A DNA stretch of 64,000 bases from NCBI GenBank assembly GCA_023374045.1, contig CM041780.1, forward strand, positions 174,163,339 through 174,227,338. Reading direction: 5' to 3'. Within the stretch, counting starts at the first letter, position 1; every line of letters begins with the position of its first letter. The notes under the pieces were generated by a model. It worked only from the letters and a program-made list of their open reading frames with translations, did no database searches and was not told where the DNA came from. The DNA is from Limonium bicolor (lineage: Eukaryota; Streptophyta; Magnoliopsida; Caryophyllales; Plumbaginaceae). Positions 33,426-46,860 of this stretch are shown here, in pieces. The position numbers and the translations under genes were made by a program.

Positions 33426-35078
33426 CTGCTATAAGTCTGTAACAAATTGACAGTTTCAATTGTTGTTATACTTCATTTCTTTGCCCATTTTTTTCCAATC
33501 TTTCCACATGGATCCTAGCATGTCCTAACTCTTTTTTACAACCTTAAACCCTTTAATTCCTTGGTCCACACTTTATTACTCTAACTTGATTATATTACAC
33601 AACATATAACCTTTTTACACATCTTTCTTTTCCTTTCTCAAGTCTAGTCATTCTCATGGCAATTTACATCATTTTCACTCAAGTTCTACACTCAAAACAC
33701 TTTGGTTCCTACACCGATTTTGCCATAGCTCCTCTACTATATTCTTATGCCCAAATGCACACTTTTCCTTCCTAATCAATTTAAGCTAATCAAAACCTTG
33801 TTGGATATTCTCAACACACAATTTTCACTCAAATAACAGCAATTCACATCATAATGCATAATCTTAAATTGCTTGGCTCTTAGGCCCTTAAATGACAAAA
33901 TCTAAAACACTGAATTTCCATCATTTAGAGCTATCAACCTGCATTAACATAATACATTCAAGAAACTCTGTTTTGCACCAACATAGACATAATTTCTTGA
34001 GGTATTAGATACATTAAGGTAGATCATTACCTTAAGCCTTTCAAGCCTTTTTCTTTTCTTTTCTTAGTTTTCTCTGATTGAAAAACGTCTAGGGGAGAGC
34101 TTCTCTTGCTAAACTTGTACCCAATGTTCAAATGCAAGTAATGAGTGGTAGGTAAGACACTTAGACCCATGGAAACACTCTAGATTATAAGAAGAGTGCT
34201 AAATGCACTAAAATGAGTGTTTACCTTGTGAAACCTAGGATGGTTTTTCTGTAGGGAATCAAAGCAAGACTTCAACTAAGCCTTTGAAGCTTGGAATAAT
34301 GGCTAATACAATGAAAGAAATAGAGTAATATGAAGAGCCATTTTCGGTTAAGTAAGAATTAAAGGAAACGATGAGTTTTTGAGTTTTTTCTTACCTTTAA
34401 CCAAAGAGAATATAGCCTTGCTCCAGAAACTGAACTTTTCTATATTTGAAAGGTGTAAAAGAGAGCTCTTGGCTCAACTAGCAAGAATCTATATTTGGTT
34501 TTTGATTTGGAGCTATGTAGCAACTTGGGCAAGCAAATGAAGTTGAGAAACCATGAGAGTGCTGGTGTTTAATGTGAGGAAGAAGAAGAAGGGGGAGCAA
34601 TACTGTAACACCCCAACTACAAACACCATACTTAACAACATTTAGCAGTGGAATTACAACTCAACACTTAACTTAATCCATGGGTGTTACACTGAAATAC
34701 CCCTAAATATTACACGCATAAAAATCATAACGCGTTTTATAATACGTACATAAAATAACGTACGAGCAAATAAATCTAGTATATGTATATAGATGTACGA
34801 ATACGAAAATACACGTACGTAATGTTACGATATTGTAACGTTGTGAATAAGTAACCATGTCGTCACATAACTTCGTTACAAAAAAAGTATATGATAACAC
34901 GATATAATATATAGTCGTGTATATATCGTAGTAAATGAGTGACGGTAACGCCGCATAACCGCGCACAAAAAAATATAGACCACATGAAATAATATATATA
35001 GTCGTACATATATAAACAATCATGTATAACTTATACAAAAAAGAGAGAAAGAAAAAGGAGCAGAAACGCTCCCGTCAA

Positions 35079-35139
35079 GGCTCGAACCCGAGACCTCCCG
35101 TATTTTCCCCAAGTGCTTAACCGGTTGAGCTATGCTCGA
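35079..35139 (-). other. tRNA-like segment with pol III A and B boxes, left copy
   Basis: On the minus strand TAGCTCAACCGG (35132-35121) fits the A box and GGTTCGAGCC (35088-35079) fits the B box, at tRNA-like spacing. T-runs follow downstream toward 35041. The body does not form a standard tRNA, so a SINE or tRNA relic is more likely than a working tRNA gene. Confidence 0.55.
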
Positions 35140-37549
35140 ATTCAATAACATTTGCCAACGAATCAAAATTAGTACTCTGTCAACTAAGGTAACTAAAAAA
35201 AAAAGAGAGAATCAAACATCGCTGTAGCATCACTTCCTTCTTCCTCGCTACAACCAGATCGAACAAAAAAAAAATAGAAACCAGAGGAATCATCTCAGGC
35301 GACAGTTTCTATTTCTTCTCAAATGCCCACGACTTCCCTTGTAACTTGAGACCACTCAGGCCTTACTCCCTTGCTTCTTCCTCAAAATGCTTCTGATCGG
35401 TTAGAAAAAAAAAAGACGGAACCACCGACCGTTCCTCGGTAGCTTCAGGGCGACAAGAATCATATTTCAGATTCTTGAGATTTCATGTCACTCCTTAATT
35501 TATAACTCCCTAAGTTATTCTCTGCATCATCGACTAATGCAGACACAACAGAAAAGAAAACAGTAATCACAATGCCTTGTTCTGCCCGACAACCTGAAAC
35601 GGAAGAGAGTGGCCTTGGTTTCTGTTAAATCGCTCAAGTATCCAACAAGAGCATCAAAGTTGTGTTCCTCCTCAGCCTCCCACGCGCAGTGTGCTCACTT
35701 TACTAACTCCCACAAATTCCCTCAACTATCTCTGTAACAGCAACTCCAGGTCAGCTAAACCATGCTCCTATGTCGACTTCTAGTACTAGGAGATCAAATG
35801 AGAAGACAGCCACATTAACCCATCTATTATGCCCATACTCTCTAGGAACTTAGAGCCATGAACACCGTTAGAGTGGGTTGTGACCTTTACTGCAACCAAA
35901 AAGAAAAAAAAAAGAACAAAAGAACTTCTGTCCACTAGCAACGGTCTAACCGTGTGCTTTTCAGTTTCCTCCAACTCCATCCTCTGATTAATACCCTTGC
36001 TTGGCTATTCTCCTTTTTCCCTTGCATGTCGTGCCAACGACAACTCAGGTAAGCTTCTGTGTTGTTCATAAGAGAAGGTAAACCCAAGCCTTCATGGCAC
36101 TCCTGAATCCTTTCTGCTGTGTTGTTTCAGTTCGAAGAGGAAGAACTGACACGGTACTCTTGCACTCTCTCTTGTTAGACAGGGAATTCCAAACCTCTCG
36201 AGCTCCTTCCTGTCTGTCTGATCGAGCTGGTGCCCAAGTCCTTGGAAAACTAGAACAATAAACTCATAGGACTCGCGAGGTAAATAGACTACAACAAGTC
36301 CCTTTTCTCTTCTCTGTTTGGTTTTGCCTAGAATCCCATGCACCAGCCTCTCTGACCTTCTTCCTGTCTCACGTAAGAGCCATACTTGCTAGGTAGGAGT
36401 GGAGCACTGGAAATCCTGAAACCTGTTGCTCGTCTGTCCAAAGAAAAACAACCAGAAACCTCTCCATAGGCTGCAACACGTTGGCCTGAATTTCAGCCCA
36501 AGGTAAACTGCAACCTTGATTACTCCTGCAAGTACTGTAACTCTGTGTTCCTGGTGCTGATAGTGTACAGCCTCATTATAATAACAAATCCTGAGGCACT
36601 TGAGTGATTAACGTACCAACTATTTTAGAACTAGGTAATCAGTTGAGTAATCCAGAAAGAAACCTGTATAAACTAGCTAAGGAAAATTGCTGCAGAAACC
36701 TTAGTTAAACCTCTACAACTTATATTCTGCATAACCAAATTTCCGTGGGGTTAGGAGGGTTTTGTTGGTTTACTGGTGAACCTGCTACACTACTATCACC
36801 TAGGTCTACCTGTAAACAAGTAGGACAAACTGGAAGATAAGTTAGACAACAGAAAAGGAACATGCATCAGTGCATCAGTATATCAGCTCCTATCTTGAGT
36901 TTTTTTTCTGCAACACTGCAGTTTCAGAATAACGGTTATCCAGTGATTTTAACTTACATTCCTACTGTTAAAATTTCAAGATTTAGTTTTCCCTTCGGGA
37001 ATGTCTTCATTGCTTTTTCTTCTAAAGAAGTGTGCAGTTACAAGTTTCAACTACCTCTAATTAGTTATTTCTATCTTTCTCTGTTTAATAAAAAAAAAAT
37101 GAGAGTCAGTACGAAAGAAGAAGCTTTCATCTCAAATGCATTCTCTGATTTGGCTCCTGGTACGTTGTGCTGTTGGATAAAAACATATGAGTATTCGCTA
37201 TAGAAATGAGAATCTGCTTTTATAATTGGAATCCCTCAGTTGTGTTTAAAGGCGCATTAGCTTATACTCCATAGTACTACGGTATAAGTTTTACTTTCAA
37301 GTTATGACTTTGAATTTTTGTTAAAACTGAGGGTAGGGAAGGATTTTTATGCTCTGCTTATACAACTGCTGTGCAAAAATACAATCTGCCTCATGTTTCA
37401 ACGAACGTTCTTTTCGTTCTTAAAAATCATACATTCTGTATCTGTTTCTGTCCTTCCACCTTTGCAACTCAGATATCTCTGGATAAAAAGACAAACATGT
37501 TTTGATGGGCAGAGAAAACCTACACTGTTATTTCAAAAACTGTAACTGT

Positions 37550-39420
37550 TGTTTTCTGTTTCCTAACCTCTCAGAGTTTTACTCGTATTGTTGTGGGTTT
37601 TGAGTCCTAAATATTGCTAAAGCATTTAACGAAGTGGGAAATTCTTTGAGGGGAACTAGTAGACAGATTTAAGGAACTAAAAGAAAAATCTAAATAGAGG
37701 TACACAGATTTGTGACTTCAGTTTTACAAGGCTTTTCAGTTCTGTTTTCTGTAACATTGGCAGCATTGCTTTGGGTGTGCTTTGAGTCTAAAAACTTAAT
37801 AAAACATTTAACCCAGTGGCTAGGTAATGAGGGGGAAAGTAGGAACCAAATCGATGAGTGAAATAGAAAGACAAAAAAAATGTGTACCGATTCATGCTCA
37901 GTTCATGTTCTCCATTTTCACAGTTTCCGGGTTCTGAGTAAAGTTTTTCAGAGAGGGTGCCTAGGAGATGGTGAGTCTGTTCTGAATTAGGAAGCTTGAT
38001 AATGCATCTCGCTAAGTGAGTATTCCAGTTGAGGAGAGTTTAAAGCCTGATCAAAGAGTAAAAAAAAAAAAAAGAGAGACCAGATGGAATGCATCAGCTC
38101 CAAAGTTTCAGTGTCGATTTCAGGTTTGTATTAAACATTTCTCAAAGGGGTACTCTTTGTGGGCATGAGGTTGGGATTAAATTTAAGCACTGAACTAGGA
38201 AGCTAAGGCCAACCGGTGAAAAATGGAAATCAAGCAGTAAGCAGAAAAGAAAACAGAAGAGGGAAGAAGCCTCACTGTTTCAGTCTCTGATATATGATAT
38301 CTTCCGTACATTAACTCATCAGGTTACAGCCTTGTTGTCGTGAGTCAACTTTGGATTTAAACTCCTAATAACACTCTTAGAAAATGGGGACACACCTGGG
38401 TAGAAGCAAAGGAAAACCTGCTCTGCAACAGAAAACAATGACAGAAAAGATAACAGATTGTGTCTAGTTCAGTTTCAGAGGTGACTAGTTTCTGTTTTCT
38501 GTACAGAGAATTAAGTGAGGATTGTTGGTGTAGTTTTGAGTTTAGGATGAGACAAACCCCTTAACTAATTAAGAAGCACTCTGGATCAGACTTAAACGAC
38601 AGAATGAGAATTTAAAACCAATGACTAAGGAGGGGTACGTAGATTAAATGTTTCAGTTTTTGGTTCCTGCGACACTTACCGGTTCTGTATAAATAATGTT
38701 CAGAGGGGTGCCCATGTTGTCCTGGGATATGTTGGAGTTTAACTCTTGATAAAACACTTAGCTAGGTGGGGAAACAACCTGGGGGAAACTAGAAGTCAAC
38801 TTAGACAGCTGAAACCAAGGAAAAAAAAAAGAATTGCATTGATCCAGTTTTCCTATTTCTCGGTAACTGGTAGCTTCTGTATAGCTGAATTTTAGAGATG
38901 CTAAGAGTGTAAGACCCATCTAAAACTGAACTAGGACACTTAACTAAGTAGGGAAGTGTCTTGGGATAGATTAGGAAAACAAGTTAACAAACTGACAGAA
39001 GAAAGATAAGGGCTGCACCAGTGCTGTTTCTGTTCAAGCTTTCATTGGTGAGTGTTCTGCGTAACTATTCTACAGAAACTATATAAGCATCTTATTGGTA
39101 AAAACAAACCCAAAACGATGCTAATATCCCTATCTAAGTTGCTGTGCTCTTTTGGAAGCTTATAAACCTACTGAATAATCCCACAGAAGGAACAAAGAAG
39201 AAGACGCACCCATTGTGTTCTCAAAATTTGCGGTAATATATGTGTTCTGTATAAGTAGGTTTTAGGAGCATTTCAAGGACGTATTATTATGATAATAGGG
39301 TTAAAAATATTGCTAACCTACTTAGCTAAGGAGGGGATACATACAAAACAAGTTATATCTATTTTACATAAACTTGTTACATAAATAACACCTAAAATGC
39401 TCTGAACCATTTACTAAGGA
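37550..39420 (+). repeat. About ten diverged units of about 187 bp in the left LTR of A
   Basis: The landmark CATTTAAC / CACTTAACTAAG-GGGGA recurs near 37622, 37804, 38003, 38185, 38371, 38553, 38752, 38936, 39130 and 39310, at intervals of 180-199 bp. Each unit also carries a CAGTTTCTGTTTTCTG-like word about 70 bp upstream. The copies are strongly diverged. Confidence 0.65.
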
Positions 39421-41402
39421 AACGGGACTTAGTTAACATGTAAAACAAAGATGTGAATATTCTAGGAGTAAGTTAAGCCTAGAATTAATGCATGTGAAGT
39501 TCTAAGGGTCAATATAAACCAAGTATGTAACAACATACCTAGGGAATAACATACGACATAAAGTGTCGTCACATAACATGATAAACTGACACATTGTTTT
39601 AATTAACGCTAGGGCCGTAGCGTACTCCGACCGGGACTCCGAGTGTGAGACAACTCGTACTTGCAAATAAGGTATGGACATGTGTGGTTCGTATGTTGCC
39701 GTGTTACACGGCTTGTTTGCTTTGTGTGCTGTGTGCTTTGTGTGGAAATGACATAAGATCAAAGCATGAAATTGGATTGCTTGTTTATCATGTTGTATGA
39801 TTTCTATATCATTGTTGTGTATATCATTGCGCGCCACACAGTAGTTTAGTCCCTTTCTCGTTTATGGACCTTGAGATGAACTACTACGAATTATGAAAAC
39901 AAAGAAAACTCTATAAGGGGAACTCCTCTCTAAACCATTGAGGACTACCATGACACCCACTATGGTGTCTATTCATTAATGATAAGAAGAGCAAGTCTCC
40001 TTTGGTGAGACATGACGAACCACGTAAACAAAACAAAAGAACTATACGAAGAGACAAATCCTCTCTAACTTTAGAGGACCGCTAATGACACCCACTATGG
40101 TGTCGGGATTATAATGATAAATGAAAAGTACCAACTGGTGGAACATGAGGATAACCCGGGAGGACGAACTCGGGCCGCGCGGTATGGAATATTCGGGAGT
40201 TGGTATCTGCATCAGATCCTCGCCCTTCTGTGTGGAGCACATCCTGGAGTCTAGAGGCGACTCCGCTTTCTCGACGCATGACGTCGGGAATGGGGGAGTG
40301 ACAAATTGGGGGAGCTTATCCTGGAGTCAAGAGGAGACTCCGCTTTCTCGGCGCATGACGCCGGGAATGGGGGATTAGCTATGGAGGCGACGACCTCCAA
40401 CGTGCGGTGATAAAAGAGTTCACAAACAATCCTTAAAGAAACAAGGAACGATTAGCACCTACATAATGAAGTCTCGGGATCTAATCTATATCCCCTGACT
40501 CGGTGCCAGAGAATAGAGTAAGACATGTGTAATGAGACCAAGCAAATAAGAAAATTCACAAATGTAATGCGTTAAGAAATAAGGAAAGATGGCACCTATA
40601 TGATATGGTCACGGGATCTAAACTATATCCCCAGACCTGGTGCAAGGAAAAGAAAAAGAAAATACACATCATGGGAACAAGAGAAAAGAAATGAAAAACA
40701 CACCACGCTCGAACGATCCCATAGTGAGGATCATTGGTAAACATACCTATGCACACGTCTGATGACCTACATGATTGTTTTGCTATAGTAGCAGCTTGTT
40801 GTGCTTGGTTGCATTTTGATGGGCTATGATGCCAGCTTGTTATGCTTGGATGTGTTGATGTTGCTATGCTACCTTGAAGTGTGTTGATATTATGAGTAAT
40901 GTGATGTGCTTTACTGCTTTAATATAGCATGTAAATTGACTTAAAATATTCGACCAAGTAGTCGTGTGGCCCGGTAACATGCGGGCTTCACACGTTCATA
41001 ATAGGCATAGTTTGCTGAGTCCTTTATTTTTACAGGTAATCATCTGGATCATGACGGAGTGTAGGTGAAGGGCTACCATGGGGGTAGTCCACTATGGCAA
41101 GACTTTCAGTAGTATGCTTTTAATGTATGGATTGTACTTTCAGTTTATGTTATTGGATTAAGAACTTATGTGGTAGACTCTCGGTACTCGGTTTGTATCT
41201 TTTATGTTGTATCTGGACTTCGTTAAGTTGGACTTCCAGTCATTCAGACCGTAACTTGGAGTTAGTAATGAGGACTGTCAACCACGTGGGTGGTTGGCGT
41301 CTGTAGCACCCGAATAGAGTTCGAAACCGCTGCGTAGACTTCTCCTGCTAACTTAGGCGCGTCGTTAAATTGTTGGTTGTGATTCGGGGGTGTTACAGAA
41401 AG

Positions 41403-41414
41403 TGGTATCAGAGC
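41403..41414 (+). other. Primer binding site of element A, initiator tRNA-Met
   Basis: TGGTATCAGAGC starts five bases after the left LTR end, GTGTTACAGAAAG. Confidence 0.88.
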
Positions 41415-41689
41415 GTAGTTGCGCTCTGATGACTGGAACAGAGGAGTACCGAGTATAGGGAAACCGAAATTTGAGAAACGGGGTTACGGGTTAGTTTGTG
41501 AGGCTCGTTAGTTAGGGTCCATTTCAATCCCTAGGAAAACGCTGGAGAGGTAGAAAGCCTCCTCACACTCGGGAAAACCCGATCTGGCGTTTACACAATG
41601 GCATATATAAACAATCCGGTAAGGAAAACTAGGTACCCCTATCTTTTCATCGGTGTTTCGGCTTAGTGTAGGGTACGGGGGCGTACCCC

Positions 41690-41708
41690 TCTTTTAAGGG
41701 GGGTAAGC
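41690..41708 (+). other. Central copy of the polypurine tract in element A
   Basis: TCTTTTAAGGGGGGTAAGC is identical to the 19 bases before the right LTR (42110-42128), lying 420 bp upstream of it. Confidence 0.7.
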
Positions 41709-42109
41709 GCGTTTTGTTTTGGATGTGTGTTGACTTATTATGATGTATTCCTACAACCACTCGTGGTTGGTTGGTAGGTTTGTGTGTTTGGATTGTGTGT
41801 GAAAATGTTATGTACGCTATGTAAGAATGAATGTTGTGTGCCTTAGTTGCACTCTAGCATGTTATATGCTCTGTATGAATGAATGTGGGTGCCTTGGTTG
41901 CATTCTAGCATGTTATATACATTGCTAGCATCTTGGTCTATTATGAGAATTTGTGTGAAGCCACTAATATGGTAGGGTGCTTAGAAGCACAGAGAATTAT
42001 AATTATGGGACTTAAACCCTTGGGTAGCGTGAATGAATGCGGGACTGGATCCCTAAGATTGCTAGGAGTGGAAATATAAGTTGAGGAAGTAAGACTTCGG
42101 GACGAAGTC

Positions 42110-42128
42110 TCTTTTAAGGGGGGTAAGC
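42110..42128 (+). other. Terminal polypurine tract of element A
   Basis: TCTTTTAAGGGGGGTAAGC ends directly at the first base of the right LTR (42129). Confidence 0.8.
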
Positions 42129-42520
42129 TGAAATACCCCTAAATATTACACGCATAAAAATCATAACGCGTTTTATAATACGTACATAAAATAACGTACG
42201 AGCAAATAAATCTAGTATATGTATATAGATGTACGAATACGAAAATACACGTACGTAATGTTACGATATTGTAACGTTGTGAATAAGTAACCATGTCGTC
42301 ACATAACTTCGTTACAAAAAAAAGTATATGATAACACGATATAATATATAGTCGTGTATATATCGTAACGTAGTAAATGAGTGACGGTAACGCCGCATAA
42401 CCGCGCACAAAAAAATATAGACCACATGAAATAATATATATAGTCGTACATATATAAACAATCATGTATAACTTATACACAAAAAGAGAGAAAGAAAAAG
42501 GAGCAGAAACGCTCCGTCAA

Positions 42521-42578
42521 GGCTCGAACCCGAGACCTCCCGTTTTTCCCCAAGTGCTTAACCGGTTGAGCTATGCTC
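42521..42578 (-). other. tRNA-like segment with pol III A and B boxes, right copy
   Basis: Second copy of the segment at 35079-35139. The A box (42573-42562) and B box (42530-42521) are unchanged, and small indels fall between them. Confidence 0.55.
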
Positions 42579-44994
42579 GAATTCAATAACATTTGCCAAC
42601 GAATCAAAATTAGTACTCTGTCAACTAAGGTAACTAAAAAAAAAAGAGAGAATCAAACATCGCTGTAGCATCACTTCCTTCTTCCTCGCTACAACCAGAT
42701 CGAACAAAAAAAAATAGAAACAAGAGGAATCATCTCAGGCGACAGTTTCTATTTCTTCTCAAATGCCCACGACTTCCCTTGTAACTTGAGACCACTCAGG
42801 CCTTACTCCCTTGCTTCTCCTCAAAATGCTTCTGATCGGTTAGAAAAAAAAAAAGACGGAACCACCGACCGTTCCTCGGTAGCTTCAGGGCGACAAGAAT
42901 CATATTTCAGATTCTTGAGATTTCATGTCACTCCTTAATTTATAACTCCCTAAGTTATTCTCTGCATCATCGACTAATGCAGACACAACAGAAAAGAAAA
43001 CAGTAATCACAATGCCTTGTTCTGCCCGACAACCTGAAACGGAAGAGAGTGGCCTTGGTTTCTGTTAAATCGCTCAAGTATCCAACAAGAGCATCAAAGT
43101 TTGTGTTCCTCCTCAGCCTCCCACGCGCCAGTGTGCTCACTTTACTAACTCCCACAAATTCCCTCAACTATCTCTGTAACAGCAACTCCAGGTCAGCTAA
43201 ACCATGCTCCTATGTCGACTTCTAGTACTAGGAGATCAAATGAGAAGACAGCCACATTAACCCATCTATTATGCCCATACTCTCTAGGAACTTAGAGCCA
43301 TGAACACCGTTAGAGTGGGTTGTGACCTTTACTGCAACCAAAAAGAAAAAAAAAAGAACAAAAGAACTTCTGTCCACTAGCAACGGTCTAACCGTGTGCT
43401 TTTCAGTTTCCTCCAACTCCATCCTCTGATTAATACCCTTGCTTGGCTATTCTCCTTTTCCCTTGCATGTCGTGCCAACGACAACTCAGGTAAGCTTCTG
43501 TGTTGTTCATAAGAGAAGGTAAACCCAAGCCTTCATGGCACTCCTGAATCCTTTCTGCTGTGTTGTTTCAGTTCGAAGAGGAAGAACTGACACGGTACTC
43601 TTGCACTCTCTCTTGTTAGACAGGGAATTCCAAACCTCTCGAGCTCCTTCCAGTCTGTCTGATCGAGCTGGTGCCCAAGTCCTTGGAAAACTGGAACAAT
43701 AAACTCATAGGACTCGCGAGGTAAATAGACTACAACAAGTCCCTTTTCTCTTCTCTGTTTGGTTTTGCCTAGAATCCCATGCACCAGCCTCTCTGACCTT
43801 CTTCCTGTCTCACGTAAGAGCCATACTTGCTAGGTAGGAGTGGAGCACTGGAAATCCTGAAACCTGTTGCTCGTCTGTCCAAAGAAAAACAACCAGAAAC
43901 CTCTCCATAGGCTGCAACACGTTGGCCCGAATTTCAGCCCAAGGTAAACTGCAACCTTGATTACTCCTGCAAGTACTGTAACTCTGTGTTCCTGGTGCTG
44001 ATAGTGTACAGCCTCACTTATAATAACTAACAAATCCTGAGGCACTTGAGTGATTAACGTACCAACTATTTTAGAACTAGGTAATCAGTTGAGTAATCCA
44101 GAAAGAAACCTGTATAAACTAGCTAAGGAAAATTGCTGCAGAAACCTTAGTTAAACCTCTACAACTTATATTCTGCATAACCAAATTTCCGTGGGGTTAG
44201 GAGGGTTTTGTTGGTTTACTGGTGAACCTGCTACACTACTATCACCTAGGTCTACCTGTAAACAAGTAGGACAAACTGGAAGATAAGTTAGACAACAGAA
44301 AAGGAACATGCATCAGTGCATCAGTATATCAGCTCCTATCTTGAGTTTTTTTTCTGCAACACTGCAGTTTCAGAATAACGGTTATCCAGTGATTTTAACT
44401 TACATTCCTACTGTTAAAATTTCAAGATTTAGTTTTCCCTTCGGGAATGTCTTCATTGCTTTTTCTTCTAAAGAAGTGTGCAGTTACAAGTTTCAACTAC
44501 CTCTAATTAGTTATTTTTATCTTTCTCTGTTTAAATAAAAAAATGAGAGTCAGTACGAAAGAAGAAGCTTTCATCTCAAATGCATTCTCTGATTTGGCTC
44601 CTGGTACGTTGTGCTGTTGGATAAAAACATATGAGTATTCGCTATAGAAATGAGAATCTGCTTTTATAATTGGAATCCCTCAGTTGTGTTTAAAGGCGCA
44701 TTAGCTTATACTCCATAGTACTACGGTATAAGTTTTACTTTCAAGTTATGACTTTGAATTTTTGTTAAAACTGAGGGTAGGGAAGGATTTTTATGCTCGC
44801 TGCTTATACAACTGCTGTGCAAAAATACAATCTGCCTCATGTTTCAACGAACGTTCTTTTCGTTCTTAAAAATCATACATTCTGTATCTGTTTCTGTCCT
44901 TCCACCTTTGCAACTCAGATATCTCTGGATAAAAAGACAAACATGTTTTGATGGGCAGAGAAAACCTACACTGTTATTTCAAAAACTGTAACTG

Positions 44995-46860
44995 CTGTTT
45001 TCTGTTTCCTAACCTCTCAGAGTTTTACTCGTATTGTTGTGGGTTTTGAGTCCTAAATATTGCTAAAGCATTTAACGAAGTGGGAAATTCTTTGAGGGGA
45101 ACTAGTAGACAGATTTAAGGAACTAAAAAAAAATCTAAATAGAGGTACACAGATTTGTGACTTCAGTTTTACAAGGCTTTTCAGTTCTGTTTTCTGTAAC
45201 ATTGGCAACATTGCTTTGGGTGTGCTTTGAGTCTAAAAACTTAATAAAACATTTAACCCAGTGGCTAGGTAATGAGGGGGAAAGTAGGAACCAAATCGAT
45301 GAGTGAAATAGAAAGACAAAAAAAAATGTGTACCGATTCATGCTCAGTTCATGTTCTCCATTTTCACAGTTTCCGGGTTCTGAGTAAAGTTTTTCAGAGA
45401 GGGTGCCTAGGAGATGGTGAGTCTGTTCTGAATTAGGAAGCTTGATAATGCATCTCGCTAAGTGAGTATTCCAGTTGAGGAGAGTTTAAAGCCTGATCAA
45501 AGAGTAAAAAAAAAAAAAAGAGAGGACCAGATGGAATGCATCAGCTCCAAAGTTTCAGTGTCGATTTCAGGTTTGTATTAAACATTTCTCAAAGGGGTAT
45601 CTTTGTGGGCATGAGGTTGGGATTAAATTAAGCACTGAACTAGGAAGCTAAGGCCAACCGGTGAAAAATGGAAATCAAGCAGTAAGCAGAAAAGAAAACA
45701 GAAGAGGGAAGAAGCCTCACTGTTTCAGTCTCTGATATATGATATCTTCGTACATTAACTCATCAGGTTACAGCCTTGTTGTCGTGAGTCAACTTTGGAT
45801 TTAAACTCCTAATAACACTCTTAGAAAATGGGGACACACCTGGGTAGAAGCAAAGGAAAACCTGCTCTGCAACAGAAAACAATGACAGAAAAGATAACAG
45901 ATTGTGTCTAGTTCAGTTTCAGAGGTGACTAGTTTCTGTTTCTGTACAGAGAATTAAGTGAGGATTGTTGGTGTAGTTTTGAGTTTAGGATGAGACAAAC
46001 CCCTTAACTAATTAAGAAGCACTCTGGATCAGACTTAAACGACAGAATGAGAATTTAAAACCAATGACTAAGGAGGGGTACGTAGATTAAATGTTTCAGT
46101 TTGGTTCCTGCGACACTTACCGGTTCTGTATAAATAATGTTCAGAGGGGTGCCCATGTTGTCCTGGGATATGTTGGAGTTAACTCTTGATAAAACACTTA
46201 GCTAGGTGGGGAAACAACCTGGGGGAAACTAGAAGTCAACTTAGACAGCTGAAACCAAGGAAAAAAAAAAAGAATTGCACTGATCCAGTTTTCCTATTTC
46301 TCGGTAACTGGTAGCTTCTGTATAGCTGAATTTTAGAGATGCTAAGAGTGTAAGACCCATCTAAAACTGAACTAGGACACTTAACTAAGTAGGGAAGTGT
46401 CTTGGGATAGATTAGGAAAACAAGTTAACAAACTGACAGAAGAAAGATAAGAGCTGCACCAGTGCTGTTTCTGTTCAAGCTTTCATTGGTGAGTGTTCTG
46501 CGTAACTATTCTACAGAAACTATATAAGCATCTTATTGGTAAAAACAAACCCAAAACGATGCTAATATCCCTATCTAAGTTGCTGTGCTCTTTTGGAAGC
46601 TTATAAACCTACTGAATAATCCCACAGAAGGAACAAAGAAGAAGACGCACCCATTTGTGTTCTCAAAATTTGCGGTAATATATGTGTTCTGTATAAGTAG
46701 GTTTTAGGAGCATTTCAAGGACTGTATTATTATGATAATAGGGTTAAAATATTGCTAACCTACTTAGCTAAGGAGGGGATACATACAAAACAAGTTATAT
46801 CTATTTTACATAAACTTGTTACATAAATAACACCTAAAATGCTCTGAACCATTTACTAAG
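44995..46860 (+). repeat. About ten diverged units of about 187 bp in the right LTR of A
   Basis: Second copy of the array at 37550-39420, with the same unit order. Confidence 0.65.

Larger units (their letters stand above)
34693..41397 (+). repeat. Left LTR of element A
   Basis: This 6705-bp direct repeat of 42129-48842 has no open frame over 113 codons and no recognised motif. It contains a tRNA-like segment, an array of diverged units of about 187 bp, paired GACACC-CACTAT-GGTGTC hairpins (near 39950 and 40087), and a two-copy repeat with GACTCCGCTTTCTCG (near 40259 and 40336). Confidence 0.92.
41398..42128 (+). other. Internal domain of element A, non-coding
   Basis: This 731-bp stretch has no supported ORF. 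It holds the primer site, a central copy of the terminal purine tract, and a partial duplication with GAATGAATGT and TTGCA(C/T)TCTAGCATGTTATA (about 41827-41925). It could hold packaging signals, but none can be read from sequence alone. Confidence 0.8.

Noticed and set aside
34703..35038. Tyr/Cys-rich minus-strand open frames repeated near 42139-42480
   Set aside because: They occur twice only because they lie in both LTRs. The copies differ by frameshifting indels and resemble no protein.
35079..35139. A functional tRNA gene
   Set aside because: A and B boxes fit, but the arms do not form a convincing cloverleaf and the segment lies inside an LTR.
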